From Mycoplasmatota bacterium (lineage in GTDB: Bacteria > Bacillota_I > Bacilli_A > Izemoplasmatales > Izemoplasmataceae): a stretch of DNA of 5,113 nt. The notes beneath the pieces are model-generated. The model searched no databases. It had not been told where the DNA came from and saw only the letters and a program-made list of their open reading frames with translations. Made by a program: the position numbers and the translations under genes. The DNA is taken from contig DAOWHG010000066.1 in the NCBI GenBank assembly GCA_030641535.1, forward strand, positions 1 through 5,113, given 5' to 3'. Numbering within the stretch: position 1 is the stretch's first letter; each line of letters opens with the position of its first letter. Shown piece after piece: positions 1 through 4,848 of the stretch.

Positions 1-316
1 ACACATTAGGAAAACAGATCGAGGAGTTGAAAAAGTATACGTCAAAGTTATTAATTGTAAGTTAGACCACAAATACAATGGAACACTTATCGACCAAAAA
101 GAAATAATGCTTACCCAAGATGAAAAAACAATAAAAGAATATTTAGAAATGCATAATGGAGTAATGAAGATAACAGATAGATCAACTCCTGAAGAAATAA
201 ATGATGTTTTTAAAATGTCAAAAGCAGCATTTAAAAGAGCTCTCGGTACTCTTTATAAGGAAAAAGTAATTCAATTATTAGCTGATGAAACAAGATTAAT
301 AAATCCGGTTGAATAA
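1..316 (+). CDS. cvfB: CvfB-like S1 / winged-helix RNA-binding protein, C-terminal part (5' end outside window)
   Basis: The frame starting at base 2 is open from the window edge to TAA at 314-316, giving the last 104-105 residues of a protein that begins upstream. The ATG at 107 is an internal Met (a Q-K-E-I-M context with no ribosome site in front), so the gene should not be started there. The first ~35 residues (R-K-T-D-R-G-V-E-K-V-Y-V-K-V-I-N) look like a junction after S1-type beta-barrel repeats. The rest matches the C-terminal winged helix of CvfB/YitL proteins: an acidic helix, N-G-V-M-K-I-T-D-R-S-T-P-E-E-I, then the hallmark M-S-K-A-A-F-K-R-A-L-G-T-L-Y-K-E. Known members are cytoplasmic, about 280-300 residues long, carry several S1 domains and bind RNA; S. 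aureus CvfB affects virulence gene expression. The target here is unknown. No terminator lies between it and yebC, so read-through into yebC is possible. Family assignment is strong; exact role is by homology only. Confidence 0.85.
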   Translation, partial: HIRKTDRGVEKVYVKVINCKLDHKYNGTLIDQKEIMLTQDEKTIKEYLEMHNGVMKITDRSTPEEINDVFKMSKAAFKRALGTLYKEKVIQLLADETRLINPVE

Positions 317-337
317 ATTAAATACTTAATATATAAT
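309..337 (+). promoter_or_regulatory. Putative sigma-A promoter for yebC
   Basis: A -35 box TTGAAT (309-314) is followed by a 17-base spacer and a consensus -10 box TATAAT (332-337). The predicted start is near 343-345, giving a leader of roughly 26-28 bases before the yebC ATG. The -35 box overlaps the last codons and stop of the preceding cvfB-like gene. No TG extension is present. Nothing else in the 54-base gap looks structured. Confidence 0.6.
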
Positions 338-370
338 TGGAAGAGAAAAATAACTTGAAAAGGTGATAAT

Positions 371-1090
371 ATGGGACGTAAATTTGAAGTAAGAAAAGCA
401 TCAATGGCAAAAACGATGTTAAAGAAAAGTAGAATATATTCTAGATTTGGAAAAGAAATCTATATGGCAGCGAAACTTGGTGGATCCAATTTAGATTCTA
501 ATCTAGCACTAAGACACTTAGTTGATAAAGCCAAAAAAGCACAAGTTCCTACTGACGTAATAAAAAGAAATATTCAAAAAGCTGAAAAAGGACTTGGTGA
601 AGATTTCCAACCTATCAGATACGAAGGATTTGGACCAGGTGGTATCGGAATTATTGTTGATACCTTAACTGATAATGTAAATAGAACAGTAAGTGAGGTA
701 AGAAACTGTTTCACTAAAATAGGATGTAAATTAGGAAGAAGCGGTACAGTCGAACATTCTTTTGCACATCTTTCTCATACAACAGTTAAAGGAATGAGTG
801 AAGAAGAAGTATTTGAAACATTATTAATGGCAGATATTGATGTATTAGAAATCAGTGAAGAAGATGGATTAGTCGAAATAGAAGCTGATGGATTTGATCT
901 TGACAAGATACAGGAAATTCTAACTGAGGCAAATGAACTTATTGAAATAGTTGAAGGTGAAAATGGATGGTATCCACATAATTACATAGAACTATCAGAT
1001 GAAGAACAAGCATTATTTGACAAATTTATGAACCTTGCAAACGATGTTGAAGATATTCAAGAGGTATATCATAATATAAAAGAAGATTAG
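371..1090 (+). CDS. yebC: YebC/PmpR family protein of the YeeI/YeeN (YebC2-like) type
   Basis: A 239-residue cytoplasmic protein, full length for the family (about 235-250). Visible landmarks are the basic N-terminus M-G-R-K-F-E-V-R-K, R-I-Y-S-R-F-G-K-E-I (21-30), the N-L-A-L helix (~44-47), Y-E-G-F-G-P-G-G (84-91), the very conserved T-D-N-V-N-R-T (100-106), and a C-terminal D-I-Q-E-V-Y-H-N-I (228-236). The M-G-R-K start and YHN ending fit the B. subtilis YeeI / E. coli YeeN branch better than the M-A-G-H-S-K-W start of classical YebC. Members were long annotated as transcriptional regulators; the mitochondrial relative TACO1 and bacterial YebC2 proteins are instead tied to relieving ribosome stalling on proline runs, which is the likelier role here (inference). 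The start is set by an AAAGGTG ribosome site at 358-365, 5 bases before ATG. It is a single-gene unit with its own promoter and terminator, though read-through from cvfB is possible. Confidence 0.93.
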   Translation: MGRKFEVRKASMAKTMLKKSRIYSRFGKEIYMAAKLGGSNLDSNLALRHLVDKAKKAQVPTDVIKRNIQKAEKGLGEDFQPIRYEGFGPGGIGIIVDTLTDNVNRTVSEVRNCFTKIGCKLGRSGTVEHSFAHLSHTTVKGMSEEEVFETLLMADIDVLEISEEDGLVEIEADGFDLDKIQEILTEANELIEIVEGENGWYPHNYIELSDEEQALFDKFMNLANDVEDIQEVYHNIKED

Positions 1091-1110
1091 GCACATTATG
1101 TGCTTTTTTT
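1091..1110 (+). terminator. Intrinsic terminator of yebC
   Basis: The hairpin GCACA (1091-1095), loop TTA, TGTGC (1099-1103) is followed by seven T (1104-1110). The stem can gain a G-T and an A-T pair from the last bases of the yebC stop codon, so the terminator begins directly at the stop with no spacer. The stem is short but GC-containing, in the classic form for low-GC Gram-positives. Confidence 0.85.
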
Positions 1111-1133
1111 CTGCAAAAAAATAGCCATATCAT

Positions 1134-1162
1134 TTGATAAAAAATATTCCATAATCTATTAT
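1134..1162 (+). promoter_or_regulatory. Putative sigma-A promoter of the ABC importer operon
   Basis: The -35 box is TTGATA (1134-1139), the spacer is 17 bases, and the -10 box is TATTAT (1157-1162). A perfect TATAAT also lies at 1160-1165 but would need a 20-base spacer. With either box the start falls near 1169-1172, leaving a leader of only about 10-14 bases and placing the AAGGAG ribosome site (1169-1174) at the very 5' end of the message. There is thus no room for a riboswitch or attenuator, and control, if any, would act on initiation. Confidence 0.55.
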
Positions 1163-1170
1163 AATTATAA
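1159..1170. repeat. 12-bp perfect palindrome over the importer -10 region
   Basis: TTATAATTATAA reads the same on both strands. It covers the 3' part of the -10 box and the predicted start site, and its last two bases begin the AAGGAG ribosome site. Its position is right for a repressor operator, but it is all A/T and a palindrome of this length can occur by chance in AT-rich DNA. Confidence 0.4.
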
Positions 1171-1181
1171 GGAGTGATATA

Positions 1182-1991
1182 ATGAAAAAAATAGTTTTAG
1201 CATTTACAATATTATTATTTATTACGTTATTAAGCGCTTGTGGCGCTAAAGATAATACATTAAGAGTAGGAATGGATTTACGTTGGCCACCATTTGAAAC
1301 AATCGATAGTGATAGTAATCCAACAGGAATAAGTGTTGATTTAGCTTATGCCTTAGGTGAATATCTAGATAGAGATGTTGAAATTGTTGATTTAGAATTT
1401 GGTTCATTAATTACAGCATTAGAAACTAATGAGATTGATATAATTATTGGGTCAATGTCTATCACAGATGAAAGAGCTTTGAAAATTAATTTTAGTGAAC
1501 CATATTTTTATTTTCCATTGATTACAGTGTTGAATAAAGGATTTGCTACTGAAAATACAGTTTTAACAAAAGAAGATTTATTTACCATAGATGGAGTTAA
1601 TTTCGTAGCTCCAAAAACATTTGTAACAATTGGAATTACTGAAAGTGAAGCCTTAAATCCAAATATTTTGGAAGTGAATGATGCTTCTGCTGCAGTATTA
1701 GAAGTAGTAAGTGGAGCAGCAGATGCTTTTATTATAAGTGCATCTAGTGCAGCTGAATACCATGCTGCAAACCCTGCAACTACAGAAATACTTTGGGATC
1801 CAATAGATTTATCTCCAATCGGGATGGGAATGAACAAGAGTGATACAGACTTATTAGAACAAGTAAATCAATTTATTGAAGGTTTAGAAGAAAATGGTGT
1901 ATACGATGATTTACGCGATACATACGACTCTATAATTGCCGAAGGATTACCTGGGCAAGGACTAGACTTCTATATTCATGACGAAGATTAA
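1182..1991 (+). CDS. ABC importer substrate-binding lipoprotein (SBP_bac_3 / polar amino acid family)
   Basis: A 269-residue protein, typical for the family. A lipoprotein signal peptide ends in lipobox L-S-A-C with Cys20 as the lipidated residue, so it should be anchored on the outer face of the membrane. The SBP_bac_3 signature follows: L-R-V-G (27-30), W-P-P-F-E (35-39), G-I-S-V-D-L-A (49-55), then D-I-I-I-G-S-M-S-I-T-D-E-R (86-98) and F-S-E-P-Y (104-108). In HisJ/LAO proteins, Ser70, Ser72 and Arg77 hold the ligand amino acid; S91, S93 and R98 match them. The lobe-2 partners look changed: the usual G-T after V-A-x-K-[T/S] reads F-V (147-148), and the Asp five residues after the D-A pair reads Ser186. 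A second-lobe stretch (168-200) is Ala/Ser-rich, and the C-terminus is acidic (H-D-E-D). The start is set by AAGGAG at 1169-1174, 7 bases before ATG. It is the first gene of a three-gene importer operon. Family is secure; ligand is not. Confidence 0.93.
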   Translation: MKKIVLAFTILLFITLLSACGAKDNTLRVGMDLRWPPFETIDSDSNPTGISVDLAYALGEYLDRDVEIVDLEFGSLITALETNEIDIIIGSMSITDERALKINFSEPYFYFPLITVLNKGFATENTVLTKEDLFTIDGVNFVAPKTFVTIGITESEALNPNILEVNDASAAVLEVVSGAADAFIISASSAAEYHAANPATTEILWDPIDLSPIGMGMNKSDTDLLEQVNQFIEGLEENGVYDDLRDTYDSIIAEGLPGQGLDFYIHDED

Positions 1992-2760
1992 GAAAACTAA
2001 CGAAATATTTAGTTTTTCTGCAGCCCTTTTCATTTTTGGGCTGCTTGTTATTCTAATTATCATGATGTATCCCGGAAGAGAAAACTTCCAACTTGATCTA
2101 TTATTTCCTTGGAGTAACATCATTGTAAAAGGGTGGATAATAACTATAATTGTTAGTATTATTAGCCTTGTAATTAGTATCATATTAGGGTTCTTACTGT
2201 ACTTGCTAAGTAAAAGTAAGATACTAGTATTTAAATACTTAGGAACAATCTTTGGAGAAGTTGTTTTTGGGTCTCCATTAGTAGTTTTTCTAATAGTAAT
2301 TTATTATTTTATTGGAACACCTATTAACCAATATTTAGGATTATCATCAACTCCGATAAACCGTTTAATCATTGGAACAATCGCACTTAGTTTATATATG
2401 GCACCATATATGAAAAATGTATTTCAAGGTGCTATGGAATCAATTGATGATATGCAATATCAAGCTATGACTGTTTTTGGATTTACAACATATCAAAAAT
2501 ATCGTTATATTATCATTCCACAGCTATTAAAAATATTAATTCCTCCACTAGCTGGAAATCTTACCTTCATTGTGAAGGGAAGTAGTTTGTTAAATTTCAT
2601 TGGAGTACCTGAATTATATAATCAGATCACAACAGCACAATCAAATACTTACGCAGTTGTTGAAGGGTACTTAGTTATGTTTGTTATGTACTTGATAATA
2701 ACAATACCTCTAATTAGAATAACAACCTATTTTGAAAAGAAGGTGTCCGCATGGAGTTAA
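1978..2760 (+). CDS. ABC importer permease (HisM/GlnP-type, polar amino acid family)
   Basis: A 260-residue integral membrane subunit. Likely membrane segments are near 13-30, 49-78, 90-112, 129-148, 180-207 (partly a re-entrant/coupling region) and 228-248. An N-terminal extension with an extra helix precedes the usual fold. The HisM/GlnP hallmarks are present: G-E-V-V-F-G-S-P-L-V-V (93-103, where the family usually has R-G-T/S-P-L), then D-D-M-Q-Y-Q-A-M-T-V-F-G (157-168), I-I-I-P-Q (178-182), P-P-L-A-G-N (189-194), V-K-G-S-S-L (199-204) and I-G-V-P-E-L (208-213). The EAA-loop Glu that docks on the ATPase reads Gln162 (Q-A-M in place of E-A-A). The ATG lies inside the binding-protein gene (14-base overlap), and an in-frame TAG at 1963-1965 rules out a start further upstream. 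The nearest SD-like bases (AAGGA, 1957-1961) are 16 bases away, too far, so translation probably depends on coupling to the gene before it. Confidence 0.92.
   Translation: MTKIKKTNEIFSFSAALFIFGLLVILIIMMYPGRENFQLDLLFPWSNIIVKGWIITIIVSIISLVISIILGFLLYLLSKSKILVFKYLGTIFGEVVFGSPLVVFLIVIYYFIGTPINQYLGLSSTPINRLIIGTIALSLYMAPYMKNVFQGAMESIDDMQYQAMTVFGFTTYQKYRYIIIPQLLKILIPPLAGNLTFIVKGSSLLNFIGVPELYNQITTAQSNTYAVVEGYLVMFVMYLIITIPLIRITTYFEKKVSAWS
2206..2242. repeat. Cluster of nested inverted repeats inside the permease gene
   Basis: CTAAGTA (2206-2212) is complementary to TACTTAG (2236-2242). Between them sit two overlapping perfect palindromes, ATACTAGTAT (2221-2230) and AGTATTTAAATACT (2226-2239). The DNA encodes the cytoplasmic loop around residues 77-89 of the permease. 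AT-richness makes palindromes of this size unsurprising, so function is uncertain. Confidence 0.35.
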
Positions 2761-3473
2761 AACTTAAAAATGTATGTAAAAAGTATGATGATAAAGATAT
2801 ACTAATTGATATTAATGCACATATCAAAGATAGAAGTGCAATTGCTATAATTGGACCATCAGGTGCGGGAAAATCAACATTACTTAGATTGTTATCACTA
2901 ATTGAAACTCCTGATTGTGGAAGAATTTGTGTAAATGATAATCATTTATCAGAAATATCTCCTGAAGAATACTATAAAAAAATTGGGTTTGTATTTCAAA
3001 CTCATACATTATTTCCACACTTAACAGTCTTAAGAAATATTACATTAATTCTTGAAAAAGTTCATAATAAAACAGTCGTTGAAGCTAAAAAAATCGCTTT
3101 AGATTTGTTAGAACACTTTGAACTAACTGAACATATTCACAAAAGAGCTGGGCAACTTAGTGGTGGTCAAAGTCAAAGAGTAAGTATTGTTAGAAGCCTG
3201 GCAATAAGCCCTGAAGTGCTATTCTTAGATGAACCAACAAGTTCTCTTGATCCTGTCTTAACACAGGAAGTTCTTAAAACAATTATAAAACTGAAGTTAG
3301 ATAATATGAATTTTGTGATTGTAACTCACGAAATCTTATTCGCAAAAAAAGCAGCGGATTATATCATATTTATGGAAGAAGGTAGGATTGTTGAAATGGG
3401 AGATGTTTCAATTTTAGATGATCCAAAAACATGGGAATTAAAACAATTTCTATCAAATGTATTTTTATGGTAA
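2751..3473 (+). CDS. ABC importer ATPase (polar amino acid transport type)
   Basis: A 240-residue nucleotide-binding subunit of the GlnQ/HisP type, typical length. All catalytic motifs are intact: an A-loop Tyr (Y12), Walker A G-P-S-G-A-G-K-S-T (35-43), Q-loop Gln83 in V-F-Q-T-H-T-L-F-P-H-L-T-V (81-93), signature L-S-G-G-Q (136-140), Walker B V-L-F-L-D-E (156-161) with catalytic Glu161, D-loop S-S-L-D (164-167) and switch His193 in V-T-H-E. The L-F-P-H-L-T-V-x-x-N-I segment is characteristic of the polar amino acid subfamily. It should work as a homodimer on the cytoplasmic face of the permease, powering import by ATP hydrolysis. There is no C-terminal regulatory domain. ATG at 2751 overlaps the permease end by 10 bases and has a good site, AGAAGGTG (2738-2745), 5 bases upstream. 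It is the last gene of the operon, closed by the 3494-3523 hairpin. Confidence 0.95.
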   Translation: MELKLKNVCKKYDDKDILIDINAHIKDRSAIAIIGPSGAGKSTLLRLLSLIETPDCGRICVNDNHLSEISPEEYYKKIGFVFQTHTLFPHLTVLRNITLILEKVHNKTVVEAKKIALDLLEHFELTEHIHKRAGQLSGGQSQRVSIVRSLAISPEVLFLDEPTSSLDPVLTQEVLKTIIKLKLDNMNFVIVTHEILFAKKAADYIIFMEEGRIVEMGDVSILDDPKTWELKQFLSNVFLW

Positions 3474-3493
3474 AAAACAATAAACAAATTATT

Positions 3494-3523
3494 AAAACTC
3501 TAATTTTTTAATTAGAGTTTTTT
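3494..3523 (+). terminator. Intrinsic terminator of the ABC importer operon
   Basis: A perfect 12-bp stem is formed by AAAACTCTAATT (3494-3505) and AATTAGAGTTTT (3510-3521) around a TTTT loop. The right arm ends in a run of six T (3518-3523). Seven further bases on each side, AAACAAT (3475-3481) and ATTGTTT (3525-3531), could pair as an outer stem; that right arm is also the -35 region of the next promoter. It starts 20 bases past the ATPase stop. Confidence 0.85.
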
Positions 3524-3525
3524 GA

Positions 3526-3554
3526 TTGTTTAAATAGCTTATTGTTGTTATAAT
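3526..3554 (+). promoter_or_regulatory. Putative extended -10 sigma-A promoter of the MFS gene
   Basis: The -35 box TTGTTT (3526-3531), a 17-base spacer and a consensus TATAAT (3549-3554) are preceded by a TG extension (TGT at 3546-3548). The predicted start near 3561 leaves a leader of about 26 bases. The promoter begins immediately behind the importer terminator. The rest of the 113-base gap holds only the terminator and a ribosome site (AGAAAGAAGTGA, 3571-3582) that is weaker than those of the neighbouring genes. Confidence 0.65.
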
Positions 3555-3586
3555 GTTGAATAGTAATATAAGAAAGAAGTGACATC

Positions 3587-4783
3587 ATGAAAAAAGCAAT
3601 AATTTGGGTAATGATTCTTTATTTTTTTCAAGGAGTTATTCATAATTTAGGACATCCTGTAACACCATATCTTGTATCCGACTTAGGAATAGAAGATTAT
3701 ATGTTTGGTGTCTTTTTTGCTGCGATGAGTTTTGGATTGATGTTAGGTGGTCCTATTTGGGGAGTACTTGGAGATAGAGGTAATAAAAGAATCTATATGG
3801 CTATAGGTTTAATTGTATATAGTATTGGACAATATATGTTTGGATATTCTGGTAATGAATATGTGATGGTTTTCTTCCGTTTCCTTTCAGGATTTGGAGT
3901 AGCAGCTAGTGTAACGTTATTGTTAAGCCATTTAATATGTTTAGCTCCAAAGGAAAAAAGAACTAAATATATTGCGTGGAGTGTAGCAATGTTTACAGTA
4001 GGATCCAGCATTGGTTATTATCTTGGAGGGACACTTAGTACTAATCAGTTTTTTGTAGATTTACTTGGGACAGATGATTTAAGAAGAATATTCTTATTAC
4101 AAGCTGTTTTGAATATCTTCCATGCAATTAACATGTATATCCAAATTAGACAAGTTAAAGAACCTATCAATGGAGAGAAGAAAGTATCACTTATTCAGGG
4201 ATTCTTAGATATTAAGAAAATGAATAAGAATCTTATTATTTTCTTAATCTCACTTACGTTTATTTCGATAGGTATGATTAATATAAGTAAATTTATTGAT
4301 GTATATTTTAAAGAATTAGGATACAATCCAAATGAACTTGGAACGTTTGTTTTCTGGACAGGAATTGTGTCTTTACTGACCAGTATATTTATTGTTCCAT
4401 TAGTCGTTAAATTTAAAAAGGAATTAACAATAATGATATGGATTCAGGTTTTGAGTAGTATCATTGTATTCTTTGTTTTTAGAGGGAATGAAGTGCTATT
4501 ATTACTTTATACATTCTTTATGTTATATGTTGTTTTGAAGGCTGTTTATGCTCCTTTAGAACAAAACTATATATCTACTTACGGTCATGACGGTAAGTAT
4601 GGAACTATTATGGGAGTTAGACAATCTTTCTTTGCTGTTGGGATGGTAATAGGTCCATTAATCGGAGGATTTTTATATGATATCAAACCTTTATATGTGT
4701 TTGATTTTAGTGTCTTAATGTTCATTTTAGGATTTGTTTTATTACTGACAGTTAGAAAAAGATTAAGAAATGGAAACGTTTAA
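3587..4783 (+). CDS. Major facilitator superfamily transporter, 12-TM, DHA1-like (cargo unknown)
   Basis: A 398-residue membrane protein, the standard length for a 12-helix facilitator. Hydrophobic segments lie near 4-20, 37-57, 69-87, 91-115, 128-150, 168-187, then a cytoplasmic loop (188-213, charged), and 214-233, 252-273, 281-298, 302-321, 345-365 and 369-389. Motif A between helices 2 and 3 is clear: G59-V-L-G-D63-R64-G-N-K-R68. Helix 5 resembles the exporter motif C (G139-x3-G143-x3-G147-G148), but its usual Pro is Tyr144. The symmetry-related helix 11 keeps it as G352-x3-G356-P-x2-G-G. These features favour a proton-coupled exporter of drugs or metabolites, but the sequence does not reveal the substrate. 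ATG 3587 follows its own promoter and a modest ribosome site. It is a separate unit from the importer, being cut off by a strong terminator. No terminator is seen after its TAA, so transcripts may run on into pgsA. Confidence 0.9.
   Translation: MKKAIIWVMILYFFQGVIHNLGHPVTPYLVSDLGIEDYMFGVFFAAMSFGLMLGGPIWGVLGDRGNKRIYMAIGLIVYSIGQYMFGYSGNEYVMVFFRFLSGFGVAASVTLLLSHLICLAPKEKRTKYIAWSVAMFTVGSSIGYYLGGTLSTNQFFVDLLGTDDLRRIFLLQAVLNIFHAINMYIQIRQVKEPINGEKKVSLIQGFLDIKKMNKNLIIFLISLTFISIGMINISKFIDVYFKELGYNPNELGTFVFWTGIVSLLTSIFIVPLVVKFKKELTIMIWIQVLSSIIVFFVFRGNEVLLLLYTFFMLYVVLKAVYAPLEQNYISTYGHDGKYGTIMGVRQSFFAVGMVIGPLIGGFLYDIKPLYVFDFSVLMFILGFVLLLTVRKRLRNGNV
4576..4599. repeat. 24-base near-perfect palindrome inside the MFS gene
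   Basis: TACTTAC (4576-4582) mirrors GTAAGTA (4593-4599), and the centre GTCATGAC (4584-4591) is itself an 8-bp palindrome. Only the G4583/G4592 pair breaks the symmetry, so 11 of 12 base pairs match with no gap. It encodes S/T-Y-G-H-D-G-K-Y (residues ~330-338) in the loop between helices 10 and 11. It is richer in G/C than its surroundings. It could be an internal protein-binding site or simply coding coincidence. Confidence 0.5.
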
Positions 4784-4801
4784 TATAGAGTAAGAATATA
4801 A

Positions 4802-4830
4802 TTGTTTAATAAACTAGATTATGATATAAT
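4802..4830 (+). promoter_or_regulatory. Putative extended -10 sigma-A promoter of pgsA
   Basis: The -35 box TTGTTT (4802-4807), a 17-base spacer and TATAAT (4825-4830) carry a TG extension (TGA at 4822-4824), the same design as the MFS promoter. The predicted start near 4836-4838 would leave a leader of only about 11-13 bases, starting at or just before the GAGGTGA ribosome site. The -35 box overlaps a small inverted repeat, GTTTAATAAAC (4804-4814). No terminator precedes it after the MFS stop. Confidence 0.65.
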
Positions 4831-4848
4831 TTTCTACGAGGTGATTTT

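Noticed and set aside
107..316. A stand-alone 69-residue small protein starting at ATG 107
   Set aside because: The frame stays open to the window edge with family-like residues upstream, and there is no ribosome site before ATG 107. It is the tail of a larger CvfB-like protein.
491..505. Inverted repeat TAGATT-CT-AATCTA in yebC
   Set aside because: Six-base arms in AT-rich coding DNA are expected by chance, and there is no regulatory context.
1160..1165. Consensus TATAAT as the -10 box of the importer promoter
   Set aside because: It would need a 20-base spacer to TTGATA and a start inside the ribosome site; TATTAT at 1157-1162 with 17-base spacing fits better.
1111..1181. Riboswitch or attenuator in front of the importer operon
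   Set aside because: The predicted leader is only about 10-14 bases, and there is no structured element after the yebC terminator.
1508..1837. 109-residue open frame on the minus strand
   Set aside because: It lies wholly inside the binding-protein gene, has no ribosome site or promoter and resembles no family; it is an antisense shadow.
1962..2183. 73-residue minus-strand open frame
   Set aside because: It is antisense to the junction of the binding-protein and permease genes. Its hydrophobic look only reflects the reverse complement of membrane-helix codons.
3793..4011. 72-residue minus-strand open frame
   Set aside because: It is antisense to the MFS gene, with no start signals or family resemblance.
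4784..4848. Terminator between the MFS gene and pgsA
   Set aside because: The only inverted repeat, GTTTAATAAAC, has a stem of 4-5 bp and no T-run behind it; it is not a credible terminator.
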